From NCBI RefSeq assembly GCF_002025705.1, contig NZ_CP018846.1, positions 4,765,501 through 4,829,500 of the forward strand: a DNA stretch of 64,000 nucleotides. Reading direction: 5' to 3'. The notes below the pieces were generated by a model. That model saw only the letters and a list, made by a program, of their open reading frames with translations. It was not told where the DNA came from and searched no databases. Shown in pieces: positions 17,198 through 25,411 of this stretch (the first letter of the stretch is position 1; every line of letters starts with the position of its first letter). Origin of the DNA: Pseudomonas putida. Lineage in GTDB: Bacteria > Pseudomonadota > Gammaproteobacteria > Pseudomonadales > Pseudomonadaceae. Both the position numbers and the translations under genes were made by a program.

Positions 17198-18208
17198 ATG
17201 TTGAGTTTTATTGCCCGGCGCCTGGGCCTGCTGATACCGACCTTCTTCGGTATCACCTTGCTGACCTTCGCGCTCATACGCCTGATCCCCGGCGACCCGG
17301 TGGAAGTGATGATGGGCGAGCGCAGGGTCGACCCCGAAATGCACGCCCAGGCCATGGAGCGCCTGGGCCTGAACAAGCCACTGCCAGTCCAGTACCTGGA
17401 CTACGTCGGCAAGCTGGCCCACGGTGACCTCGGTGAATCGCTGCGCACCCGCGAGAGCGTGTGGACCGAGTTCCTCACCCTGTTCCCCGCCACCCTGGAG
17501 CTGGCCCTCGCCGCCTTGCTGTTCGCTGGCGTCGTCGGCCTGCTGGCCGGGGTGATCGCCGCGCTCAAGCGCGGTTCGCTGTTCGACCACGGGGTGATGG
17601 GCATATCCCTGGCCGGCTACTCCATGCCGATCTTCTGGTGGGGCCTGATCCTGATCATGTTCTTCTCGGTCAGCCTGGGCTGGACCCCAGTGTCCGGCCG
17701 CATCGACCTGCTGTATGACATCGAGCCGAAAACCGGTTTCATGCTCATCGACACCCTGCTCAGCGACGAGGAAGGCGCGTTCAAGGACGCGGTGATGCAC
17801 CTGATCCTGCCGGCCATCGTGCTCGGCACCATCCCGCTGGCGGTGATCGCCCGCATGACCCGTTCGTCGATGCTCGAAGTGCTGCGCGAGGACTACATCC
17901 GTACCGCCCGCGCCAAGGGCTTGTCGCCGGCCCGCGTGGTATTCGTGCATGGCCTGCGCAACGCGCTGATCCCGGTGCTGACGGTGTTCGGCCTGCAGGT
18001 CGGCACACTGCTGGCCGGCGCCGTGCTGACCGAAACCATCTTCTCCTGGCCGGGCATCGGCAAATGGCTGATCGAAGCCATCGGCGCCCGTGACTACCCC
18101 GTGGTCCAGAACGGCATCCTGTTGATCGCCTGCCTGGTGATCCTGGTCAACTTCGTCGTGGATATCCTCTACGGCCTGGCCAACCCACGCATCCGTCATC
18201 AGCGCTGA
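17198..18208 (+). CDS. dppB: DppB, dipeptide ABC transporter permease
   Basis: Inner-membrane permease of 336 residues, BPD_transp_1 type, six predicted helices. N-terminus MLSFIARRLGLLIPTFFGIT is typical of DppB/OppB; the EAA coupling loop reads EDYIRTARAKGLSPARVVFVHGLRNALIPV (quoted by position 17890-17980). Pairs with DppC to form the channel across the inner membrane. It starts 75 bases after dppA and 10 bases before dppC, in one operon. Confidence 0.96.
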   Translation: MLSFIARRLGLLIPTFFGITLLTFALIRLIPGDPVEVMMGERRVDPEMHAQAMERLGLNKPLPVQYLDYVGKLAHGDLGESLRTRESVWTEFLTLFPATLELALAALLFAGVVGLLAGVIAALKRGSLFDHGVMGISLAGYSMPIFWWGLILIMFFSVSLGWTPVSGRIDLLYDIEPKTGFMLIDTLLSDEEGAFKDAVMHLILPAIVLGTIPLAVIARMTRSSMLEVLREDYIRTARAKGLSPARVVFVHGLRNALIPVLTVFGLQVGTLLAGAVLTETIFSWPGIGKWLIEAIGARDYPVVQNGILLIACLVILVNFVVDILYGLANPRIRHQR

Positions 18209-18218
18209 GGCCTTCGCC

Positions 18219-19145
18219 ATGACTAGCCCGATTCCGAAATCCGTCGCACCGGCCAACCCGGTGGACCAGAGCCTGCTCTACCCGTCACCGTACAAAGAAT
18301 TCTGGCACGCCTTCTCGCGCAACAAGGGCGCGGTAATGGGCCTGGCCTTCATGTGCCTGGTGGTGTTCTGCGCGTTGTTCGCGCCCTGGGTCGCCCCGCA
18401 TGACCCGAGCGAGCAATACCGCGACTTTCTGCTGACCCCGCCGGTGTGGCTCGAAGGTGGCAACTGGCAGTTCATTCTCGGCACCGACGAGCTCGGCCGC
18501 GACCTGCTGTCGCGCTTGATCCAGGGCGCGCGGTTGTCGCTGCTGATCGGCCTGTCGTCGGTGGTGATGTCGCTGATCCCGGGGGTCCTGCTGGGCCTGC
18601 TGGCCGGCTTCTTCCCACAACTGCTCGGCCCCTCGATCATGCGCCTGATGGACGTGATGCTGGCCCTGCCGTCACTGCTGCTGGCCGTGGCCATCGTCGC
18701 CATTCTCGGCCCTGGCCTGATCAACACCGTGATCGCCATCGCCATCGTCTCCTTGCCGTCCTACGTGCGCCTGACCCGCGCCGCGGTGATGGGCGAGCTG
18801 AACCGCGACTACGTCACCGCCGCACGCCTGGCCGGTGCCGGGCTGCCACGGCTGATGTTCGTCACCGTGCTGCCCAACTGCATGGCGCCGCTGATCGTGC
18901 AGGCAACCTTGAGCTTCTCCTCGGCGATTCTCGACGCCGCCGCCCTGGGCTTTCTCGGCCTTGGCGTGCAACCACCAACCCCCGAGTGGGGCACCATGCT
19001 GGCCTCGGCCCGTGACTACATCGAGCGCGCCTGGTGGGTGGTGAGCCTGCCCGGCCTGACCATTCTGCTCAGTGTGCTGGCAATCAACCTGATGGGCGAC
19101 GGCCTGCGCGATGCGCTGGACCCGAAACTCAAGAACGCCGCCTGA
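18219..19145 (+). CDS. dppC: DppC, dipeptide ABC transporter permease
   Basis: Second inner-membrane permease, 308 residues. An N-terminal OppC_N segment (YKEFWHAFSRNKGAVMGLAF) precedes a binding-protein-dependent permease domain with the EAA loop LNRDYVTAARLAGAGLPRLM. GTDELGRDLLSRLIQGAR is the conserved DppC/OppC block. Spacing of 10 bases to each neighbour indicates a tightly coupled operon. Confidence 0.96.
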   Translation: MTSPIPKSVAPANPVDQSLLYPSPYKEFWHAFSRNKGAVMGLAFMCLVVFCALFAPWVAPHDPSEQYRDFLLTPPVWLEGGNWQFILGTDELGRDLLSRLIQGARLSLLIGLSSVVMSLIPGVLLGLLAGFFPQLLGPSIMRLMDVMLALPSLLLAVAIVAILGPGLINTVIAIAIVSLPSYVRLTRAAVMGELNRDYVTAARLAGAGLPRLMFVTVLPNCMAPLIVQATLSFSSAILDAAALGFLGLGVQPPTPEWGTMLASARDYIERAWWVVSLPGLTILLSVLAINLMGDGLRDALDPKLKNAA

Positions 19146-19155
19146 GGAGAACGCC

Positions 19156-20124
19156 ATGTCACTGTTGCAGATCAACAACCTGAACGTGCGCTTCGGCGAC
19201 GCCAACGCAGTCCCCGTGGTCGACGGCCTGGACCTGGCGGTAGATGCCGGCGAGATCCTGGCCATCGTGGGCGAATCCGGTTCGGGCAAATCCGTCACCA
19301 TGATGGCCCTGATGGGCCTGATCGACGCCCCCGGGCGCATCACCGCCGACTCGCTCACCTTCGACGGCACCGACATGCTCAAGCTCAGCGGCCGCCAACG
19401 GCGCAAGGTGGTGGGCAAGGACATCGCCATGGTCTTCCAGGACCCGATGACCGCGCTCAACCCCAGCTACACCGTGGGCTACCAGATCGAGGAAGTGCTG
19501 CGCCAGCATCTGGGCCTGAAGGGCAAGGCCGCACGCCAGCGTGCCCTGGAGCTGCTGAAAAAAGTCGAAATCCCGGCTGCGGAAAGCCGCCTGGACGCCT
19601 ACCCGCACCAGCTGTCCGGCGGCATGAGCCAGCGCGTGGCGATCGCCATGGCCATCGCTGGCGAACCCAAGCTGCTGATCGCCGACGAACCGACCACCGC
19701 CCTGGACGTGACCATCCAGGCGCAGATCATGGAGCTGCTGGTCAACCTGCAGAAGGAGCGCAACATGGCGCTCATCCTGATCACCCATGACCTGGCCGTG
19801 GTCGCCGAAACCGCCAGGCGCGTGTGCGTGATGTATGCCGGCCAGGCCGTGGAAGTCGGCCAGGTACCGGAGCTGTTCGACGTGCCGGCGCACCCTTACA
19901 GCGAGGCGCTGCTGGCGGCGATCCCCGAGCACAGCATCGGTGCCGAACGCCTGGCTACCCTGCCCGGTATCGTCCCCGGCCGCTACGACCGCCCCGACGG
20001 CTGCCTGCTGTCGCCGCGCTGCCCATACGTGCAGGACAACTGCCGGCACCAGCGCCCGCCCCTCGACCCGCAGGCACACAGCCTGGTGCGTTGCTTCTAT
20101 CCGCTGAACCAGGAGGTGGCGTGA
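19156..20124 (+). CDS. dppD: DppD, dipeptide ABC transporter ATPase
   Basis: Cytoplasmic ATPase of 322 residues. Walker A GESGSGKS, Q-loop FQDPMTALNP, ABC signature LSGGMSQR, Walker B LLIADEPT and a switch His in ITHDLAV are all intact. The C-terminal oligopeptide/dipeptide extension contains the cysteine cluster expected for DppD (CLLSPRCPYVQDNCRHQRPP), which binds an Fe-S cluster in relatives. ATG 19156 follows GAGGAG. Stop overlaps the dppF start (ATGA), so translation is coupled. Confidence 0.96.
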   Translation: MSLLQINNLNVRFGDANAVPVVDGLDLAVDAGEILAIVGESGSGKSVTMMALMGLIDAPGRITADSLTFDGTDMLKLSGRQRRKVVGKDIAMVFQDPMTALNPSYTVGYQIEEVLRQHLGLKGKAARQRALELLKKVEIPAAESRLDAYPHQLSGGMSQRVAIAMAIAGEPKLLIADEPTTALDVTIQAQIMELLVNLQKERNMALILITHDLAVVAETARRVCVMYAGQAVEVGQVPELFDVPAHPYSEALLAAIPEHSIGAERLATLPGIVPGRYDRPDGCLLSPRCPYVQDNCRHQRPPLDPQAHSLVRCFYPLNQEVA

Positions 20125-21092
20125 TGGCCGTCGTTCTCACTGCCCGGGAGCTGACCCGGCATTACGAAGTCTCCCGCGGGCTGTTCAAGGGCCACGCCCT
20201 GGTGCGCGCGCTCAATGGCGTGTCGTTCGAGCTGGAGGCTGGCAAGACCCTGGCGGTGGTCGGTGAGTCCGGCTGTGGCAAGTCGACCCTGGCCCGCGCC
20301 CTGACGCTGATCGAAGAACCCTCCTCCGGCTCGCTGCAGATCGATGGCACCGAGGTGAAGGGCGCCAGCAAGTCCGAGCGCAAGCAACTGCGTCGCGATG
20401 TACAGATGGTGTTCCAGAGCCCCTACGCCTCGCTGAACCCACGGCAGAAGATTGGTGATCAGCTGGCCGAACCACTGCTGATCAACACCTCGCTGAGCAA
20501 GGCCGAACGGCGCGAGAAAGTGCAGAAGATGATGGAGCAGGTCGGCTTGCGCCCCGAGCATTACCAGCGCTACCCGCACATGTTCTCTGGCGGTCAGCGC
20601 CAGCGGATTGCCCTGGCTCGGGCGATGATGCTGCAACCGAAGGTACTGGTGGCGGATGAGCCGACTTCGGCGCTGGACGTGTCGATCCAGGCCCAGGTGC
20701 TGAACCTGTTCATGGACTTGCAGAAAGAGTTCAACACCGCCTACGTATTCATCTCGCACAACCTGGCGGTGGTGCGGCATGTGGCCGATCAGGTGCTGGT
20801 GATGTACCTGGGGCGGCCGGCGGAAATGGGGCCCAAGGAGGATATCTACGAGAAGCCGTTGCACCCGTACACCCAGGCGCTGCTGTCGGCGACACCGGCG
20901 ATTCACCCAGACCCGCTGAAGCCGAAGATCCGCATTGCCGGGGAGCTGCCCAACCCGCTGAACCCACCCGATGGCTGCGCGTTCCACAAGCGCTGCCCGT
21001 ATGCGACCGAGCGCTGTGCCAAGGAAGTGCCGGCGCTGCGGCAGGTGAGTACTCGGCAGGTGGCTTGCCACTATGCCGAGCAGTTTCTTTAG
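20124..21092 (+). CDS. dppF: DppF, dipeptide ABC transporter ATPase
   Basis: Second ATPase, 322 residues, partner of DppD. Walker A GESGCGKST, Q-loop FQSPYASLNP, signature FSGGQRQR, Walker B VLVADEPTSALD, His in ISHNLAV. The C-terminus has the DppF cysteine cluster (CAFHKRCPYATERC). ATG 20124 overlaps the dppD stop by one base of ATGA and is preceded by AGGAGG. It is the last gene of the dpp operon and is followed by a paired REP. Confidence 0.96.
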   Translation: MAVVLTARELTRHYEVSRGLFKGHALVRALNGVSFELEAGKTLAVVGESGCGKSTLARALTLIEEPSSGSLQIDGTEVKGASKSERKQLRRDVQMVFQSPYASLNPRQKIGDQLAEPLLINTSLSKAERREKVQKMMEQVGLRPEHYQRYPHMFSGGQRQRIALARAMMLQPKVLVADEPTSALDVSIQAQVLNLFMDLQKEFNTAYVFISHNLAVVRHVADQVLVMYLGRPAEMGPKEDIYEKPLHPYTQALLSATPAIHPDPLKPKIRIAGELPNPLNPPDGCAFHKRCPYATERCAKEVPALRQVSTRQVACHYAEQFL

Positions 21093-21106
21093 GCTTTAGA
21101 TTGCCG

Positions 21107-21210
21107 GGGCTGCTTCGCAGCCCTTTCGCGACACAAGGCCGCTCCTACAGGAGACCGCGATTATCTGTAGGAGCGGCCTTGCGTCGCGAAAGGGCCGCAC
21201 AGCGGCCCCA
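21107..21210. repeat. Paired REP inverted repeat
   Basis: Arms 21121-21150 and 21165-21194 (30 bp, one mismatch) of the CGACACAAGGCCGCTCC family, with outer GGGGCTGC / GCGGCCCC extensions. It lies between convergent dppF and the small membrane-peptide gene and probably ends both transcripts. Confidence 0.88.
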
Positions 21211-21215
21211 GGTTC

Positions 21216-21290
21216 TCAATGCATAAAGAACCAGATCAGGATGATCACAGGAATCGGTACCCCAATCATCCACAGCAGTATCGAGCGCAT
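21216..21290 (-). CDS. 24-residue single-helix membrane peptide (too short for normal calling)
   Basis: ATG at 21290 (minus strand) opens a 24-codon frame ending at 21216. The peptide is MRSILLWMIGVPIPVIILIW followed by FFMH: one uninterrupted hydrophobic helix with a single positive charge at the N-terminus. AAGGAG lies 8 nt before the ATG, an excellent ribosome site in a spot where nothing else could use it. It is divergent from the SnoaL-AraC gene and convergent with dppF. Function unknown; very short membrane peptides often modulate a larger membrane protein. I believe similar peptides occur in other pseudomonads but could not search. Confidence 0.65.
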   Translation of the reverse strand: MRSILLWMIGVPIPVIILIWFFMH

Positions 21291-21464
21291 GGCCTTTCTC
21301 CTTGTTCGGTTGTAACAAGAGAAGTGCAGTCCCCATGCCAGTCGTATCAAAAAATTACATTCATATGAATCAACGGCTTACCACTCAAGCCGCTTGCCCG
21401 AACCGTGCAATATGCAGGATCCGCACCCTTGCGCCTGGGTGTTCTGCAATGCACTATCAGGCCC

Positions 21465-22274
21465 ATGACCGCCATCACCCTTCCTGACGGCCCCGAGCAG
21501 ACCCCGCTCACCGCCGACACCGTGCTGCGCTACCACCTGTGCTGGAAGCACCGCGACCTCGACGGCGTGATCGCGCTCTACCACCCCGACATCCAGTATC
21601 ACGACTTCTTCCAGAACCGCGTGCTCGGCTACCTCGAGTTGCGCGATTACGTGCGCGCCTGCCTGCCCCATGAAGCCGGCGAAGACATCGTCCATAGCGA
21701 CCGCATCCGCGTCGACGGTTGCACTGCCTTCATCCAGTACCAGGTCACGGTGCAAGGTGGCGACGGCCTGGTGGCGTTCCAGTCCAGCGAAGCGATCACC
21801 GTCAAGGACGGCCTGATCTGGCGGGTCAACGAATACGCCACTCTGGTGCGCCAGCACGGCAACGGCCTGGCCAGCAGCGGCCCACGCCCGGCCACTAGCC
21901 GCCTGGGCCTGTCGCCAAGGCAGCTGTCGACCATGGCCCAGGACCTGGAACACTACTTCCAGCGCCAACGCCCCTACCTCGACCCGGAGCTGGACCTGCA
22001 GCAGGTGGCCGACGCCAGCGGCTACAGCCGCAACCAGATCTCCTACCTGCTCAACCAGGTGCTTGGGCAAAGCTTCTATCGCTACGTCAACCAGGCGCGC
22101 CTGCAGCACCTGATGGCCAGCCTCGACGACGACAGCGTCGAGGCGCCGATCGACGATCTGGCGTTCAGCGCCGGTTTCAACTCGCTCTCGGCGTTCTACA
22201 AGTGCTTCCGCGAGCACACCGGCCTCACCCCCAAGGCCTATCTGAAGCAAATTTCCCTGCGTGCACGCACGTAA
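21465..22274 (+). CDS. AraC-family regulator with N-terminal SnoaL-like domain
   Basis: About 269 residues. The N-terminal 130 residues form a SnoaL/NTF2-like fold (VLRYHLCWKHRDLDGVIALY, YHPDIQYHDFF, FQSSEAITVKDGLIWRVNEY) in place of the usual cupin sensor. The C-terminal 100 residues are an AraC double helix-turn-helix (DLQQVADASGYSRNQISYLL; DDLAFSAGFNSLSAFYKCFR, GLTPKAY). It probably senses a small ligand and activates the oxidase-cupin-PotF operon that starts 64 bases downstream. ATG 21465 is the likeliest start, though no strong ribosome site is seen and a start up to 20 codons upstream is possible. Confidence 0.85.
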   Translation: MTAITLPDGPEQTPLTADTVLRYHLCWKHRDLDGVIALYHPDIQYHDFFQNRVLGYLELRDYVRACLPHEAGEDIVHSDRIRVDGCTAFIQYQVTVQGGDGLVAFQSSEAITVKDGLIWRVNEYATLVRQHGNGLASSGPRPATSRLGLSPRQLSTMAQDLEHYFQRQRPYLDPELDLQQVADASGYSRNQISYLLNQVLGQSFYRYVNQARLQHLMASLDDDSVEAPIDDLAFSAGFNSLSAFYKCFREHTGLTPKAYLKQISLRART

Positions 22275-22338
22275 GACAGGCACTGGCCGACACCACTAGC
22301 ATCGCCCACAGACCTTGACGGATGTGGAGCAAAACCCG

Positions 22339-23745
22339 ATGCAACCCCTGCGCACGCTCAGCCTTTGGATGGACCAGCTCGACGAGCCGCTGTGCGCGCG
22401 CCCGGCCTTGCGCCAGGACCTCGAAGTCGATGTGTGCATCATCGGCGCCGGCTACACCGGCCTGTGGACCGCCTACTACCTCAAGCGCCAGGCGCCGCAC
22501 CTGAACATCGCGGTGATCGAGGCCAACATCGCCGGTTTCGGCGCCTCGGGGCGCAATGGCGGCTGGCTGATGGGCAACCTGCTCGGCGAAGACCGCCTGC
22601 TCGCCACCTTGTCACCGCAGCAGCGCCGCGCCAGCATCGACCTGCTGCACGGCATCCCCGATGAAGTGCACAGCGTGCTGCAAAGCGAAGGTATCGACTG
22701 CGACTACCGCAAAGGCGGCGTGCTGTATTGCGCCGCACGATACCCGGAGCAGGAACGCAGCCTGCGTGCCTACCTCGATGACCTGTACCGCCAGGGCATG
22801 ACCGAAGACGACTACCGCTGGCTGCGCCCTGAACAGCTGGACGCGCAACTGCGGGTCAGCAATGCCTACGGCGCCATCTACAGCCCGCACACCGCGACCA
22901 TCCACCCGGCCAAGCTGGCTCGCGGCCTGGCCCGGGCGGTGGAAGCGCTGGGGGTGACGATCTACGAGAACACCCCGGCCATCGACTGGCAACCCGGTGA
23001 AGTCCGTTCGCCCTTGGCGCGCATCCGCTGCCAGTGGACGGTACCTGCTGTTGAAGGGTACGCCGCCAGCCTGCCGCCGCTGGGCAAGCACCAGCTGCCG
23101 GTGCAGAGCCTGCTGGTGGCTACCGAGCCATTACCCGAATCCACCTGGGAGCAGATCGGCCTCGCCCAGGGCCAGGCCTTCAGCGAAAGCAGCCGCCAGG
23201 TCACCTACGGCCAGCGCACCGCCGACAACCGCCTGGTGTTCGGCGCCCGGGGTGGCTACCGCTTCGGCGGGCGCCTGCGCGAAAACTTCAACCTCGACGA
23301 ACACGAAATCGAGCTGCGTCGCTACCTGTTCAGCGAACTGTTCCCGCAGCTCAAGCACGTGCGCATCACGCACTCCTGGGGCGGCAACCTGGGTATGGCG
23401 CGGCGCTTCCGCCCGCACATGCTGTGCGACCGGCAGCGCGGCATCGCCCTGGCCGGCGGCTATGGCGGCGAAGGCGTTGGCGCGACCAACCTCGGTGGCC
23501 GGACCCTTGCAGCACTGATCCTCAACCAGCACAACGAACTGACCGCGCAACCTTGGGTACTCGACAACCGCCCGGTTTCGAGCCTGGCCAGTTGGCCGCC
23601 CGAGCCGTGCCGCTGGCTCGGCTACAACGCGATCATCCAGAGCTTCGTCCACGAGGACCGGACCCTCGCCAACCCCGCCAGCGCGCCTTGGAGGCGGCGC
23701 CTGGCCAGCTCACTTGCGGACTTCATGGAAGGCTTCATGCACTGA
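22339..23745 (+). CDS. FAD-dependent amine oxidoreductase (PuuB/DadA-like)
   Basis: About 468 residues, DAO superfamily. A Rossmann dinucleotide fold near the N-terminus (VDVCIIGAGYTGLWTAYYL; GxGxxG) and a C-terminal GGYGGEGVGATNLGGRTLA flavin-contact block. The family includes gamma-glutamylputrescine oxidase PuuB, and the nearby PotF-like binding protein supports a polyamine or related amine as substrate; this is inference from context. ATG 22339 has GGAG 9 nt upstream and is preferred to a TTG eight codons earlier. First gene of a three-gene operon with the cupin and the binding protein. Confidence 0.85.
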   Translation: MQPLRTLSLWMDQLDEPLCARPALRQDLEVDVCIIGAGYTGLWTAYYLKRQAPHLNIAVIEANIAGFGASGRNGGWLMGNLLGEDRLLATLSPQQRRASIDLLHGIPDEVHSVLQSEGIDCDYRKGGVLYCAARYPEQERSLRAYLDDLYRQGMTEDDYRWLRPEQLDAQLRVSNAYGAIYSPHTATIHPAKLARGLARAVEALGVTIYENTPAIDWQPGEVRSPLARIRCQWTVPAVEGYAASLPPLGKHQLPVQSLLVATEPLPESTWEQIGLAQGQAFSESSRQVTYGQRTADNRLVFGARGGYRFGGRLRENFNLDEHEIELRRYLFSELFPQLKHVRITHSWGGNLGMARRFRPHMLCDRQRGIALAGGYGGEGVGATNLGGRTLAALILNQHNELTAQPWVLDNRPVSSLASWPPEPCRWLGYNAIIQSFVHEDRTLANPASAPWRRRLASSLADFMEGFMH

Positions 23746-23777
23746 CTTCCCTTTTACCGACACAGGATCCACCGGTC

Positions 23778-24119
23778 ATGAGCATCACCCAGTTCAAACA
23801 CACAGGCACCGCCGTGCTCGACAGCTGCAACCCGGTCGCGGTGCCAATTGGCGAACCCGTGGCAGTCACTTCGGTCACCTGCGTGGAGCGCAGCGATGGC
23901 GTCGAAACCGGCATCTGGGAGTGCACCCCCGGGCGCTGGCGGCGGCAGATCGTGCAACAGGAGTTCTGCCATTTCATCAAGGGCCGCTGCACCTTCACCC
24001 CCGACGGTGGCGAGACCCTGGTCATAGAAGCCGGAGACGCACTGATGCTACCGGCCAACAGCACCGGCACCTGGGACATCCAGGAGACCGTGCGCAAGAC
24101 CTACGTTCTGATCTTCTGA
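23778..24119 (+). CDS. Cupin-domain protein (DUF861 type)
   Basis: A 113-residue single-domain cupin: GIWECTPGRWRRQIVQQEFC then HFIKGRCTFTPDGGETLVIEAGDALMLPANSTGTW holds both cupin motifs (positions 23910-24075). DUF861 cupins resemble (S)-ureidoglycine aminohydrolase and often sit with amine-oxidising enzymes; none has a settled role. It starts 32 bases after the oxidoreductase and 52 bases before the binding protein, so a single transcript is likely. ATG 23778 has AGGATCC upstream, a modest ribosome site. Confidence 0.82.
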   Translation: MSITQFKHTGTAVLDSCNPVAVPIGEPVAVTSVTCVERSDGVETGIWECTPGRWRRQIVQQEFCHFIKGRCTFTPDGGETLVIEAGDALMLPANSTGTWDIQETVRKTYVLIF

Positions 24120-24142
24120 TCCGCTGATCGCCTGCCTTCGAT

Positions 24143-24150
24143 AACAACAG
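24143..24150 (+). promoter_or_regulatory. Candidate Crc/Hfq A-rich motif before PotF-like gene
   Basis: AACAACAG, one base from AAnAAnAA, followed by ACAAAGCAAGG which carries the ribosome site, about 20 nt before the start codon at 24172. Fits catabolite repression of an amine-uptake operon; tentative. Confidence 0.45.
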
Positions 24151-24171
24151 ACAAAGCAAGGTAAACCCGAC

Positions 24172-25251
24172 ATGCGCACGCTCCTTCTCGCTCCCCTGAT
24201 GCTGGCCGCCAGTGTGGCCAGCGCCGCCGAAACGGTGAAGATCTACAACTGGTCCAGCTACGTCGCGCCCGACACGCTGAAGAACTTCCAGCAGGCCAGC
24301 GGCATCGTGCCGACCTATGACGTGTACGACAGCAACGAGACCCTCGACGGCAAGTTGATGACCGGCAACTCCGGCTACGACGTGGTGTTCCCGTCCAACC
24401 ACTTCATGGCCCGGCAGATCCAGGGCAAAGCCCTGAAGCCGCTGGACAAGTCACAGCTACCCAACTGGCACAACCTCAACCCGGTACTGATGAAAGCGCT
24501 GGAGGTCAACGACCCGGGCAACCAGTACGGATTCCCGTACCTGTGGGGCAGCACTGGCATCGGCTACAACATCGACAAGGTCAAGGCGGTGCTCGGCGAC
24601 AATGCGCCGGTGGACTCCTGGGACCTGATCTTCAAGCCCGAGTACATGAGCAAGCTCAAGAGCTGCGGCGTGGCGGTGCTGGACAACGGCCCCGAACTGC
24701 TGCCGATTGCCCTGCACTACCTGGGCCTGCCGCACCACAGCCAGGACCCGAAGGACTACGAGAAGGCCAAGGACTTGTTGATGAAGGTGCGGCCATATAT
24801 CAGCTACTTCCATTCGTCCAAGTACACAGGTGACCTGGCCAATGGCGATATCTGCGTGGTGGTCGGCTTCTCGGGTGACGTCTTGCAGGCGAAGAACCGT
24901 GCAGATGAAGCGAAGAACGGGGTGAAGGTGGGGTATTCGATCCCCAAGGAAGGCGCGCCAATGTGGTTCGACATGGTAGCCATGCCAGCCGATGCGCCGG
25001 ATGAAAAGGCCGGGTATGCCTATATGAACTACCTGTTGCAGCCGGAGGTGATGGCCAACATCAGCAACCATGTGCAGTACGCCAACGGCAACCTCAAGGC
25101 TGACGCACTGGTGGACCCAGCGATGAAGGGCAATACGATGATCTACCCCAGTGACGAGGTGATGGGCAAGCTGTATGCGCTGGAGGCGATGCCGGCCAAG
25201 ATCGACCGCATTCGTACGCGGATCTGGACCAGTATCAAGGCAGGCAACTGA
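24172..25251 (+). CDS. PotF/SpuD-type polyamine-binding periplasmic protein
   Basis: Periplasmic family-1 binding protein of 359 residues. Signal peptide about 1-18 (SVASA), mature start AETVKIYNWSSYVAPDTLKN, the classic PotD/PotF/SpuD opening. Conserved SNETLDGKLMTGNSGYDVVFPS and AYMNYLLQPEVMANISNHVQ follow (each given by its leading residues). No permease or ATPase genes accompany it here, so it either serves a translocator encoded elsewhere or acts as a sensor partner. Together with the upstream oxidase it suggests a putrescine- or spermidine-like substrate; specificity is not proven. Confidence 0.88.
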   Translation: MRTLLLAPLMLAASVASAAETVKIYNWSSYVAPDTLKNFQQASGIVPTYDVYDSNETLDGKLMTGNSGYDVVFPSNHFMARQIQGKALKPLDKSQLPNWHNLNPVLMKALEVNDPGNQYGFPYLWGSTGIGYNIDKVKAVLGDNAPVDSWDLIFKPEYMSKLKSCGVAVLDNGPELLPIALHYLGLPHHSQDPKDYEKAKDLLMKVRPYISYFHSSKYTGDLANGDICVVVGFSGDVLQAKNRADEAKNGVKVGYSIPKEGAPMWFDMVAMPADAPDEKAGYAYMNYLLQPEVMANISNHVQYANGNLKADALVDPAMKGNTMIYPSDEVMGKLYALEAMPAKIDRIRTRIWTSIKAGN

Positions 25252-25269
25252 AAGGGGGCCGCTTTGCGG

Positions 25270-25386
25270 CCCTTCGCGGGCAAGTCGGATCGCCGCACCG
25301 CCGCTCCCACAGGAAATCACTGCACCTGAAGGTTGTGAAATACTTGTGGGAGCGGCGGTGCGGCGATCCGACTTGCCCGCGAAGGG
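25270..25386. repeat. Paired inverted repeat with perfect 42-bp arms
   Basis: Arms 25270-25311 and 25345-25386 are perfectly complementary over 42 bp. The core CAAGTCGGATCGCCGCACCG differs from the other REP units in the window. It sits between the convergent PotF-like gene and prfC and will form a very stable hairpin in either transcript. Confidence 0.9.
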
Positions 25387-25411
25387 CTGCAAAGCAGCCC
25401 CAACTCCGCAA

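Noticed and set aside
15536..18256. A 906-codon open frame on the minus strand opposite dppA-dppB
   Set aside because: It mirrors two well-supported genes, has low-complexity His/Gln/Asp/Val composition typical of antisense frames in GC-rich DNA, and no ribosome site.
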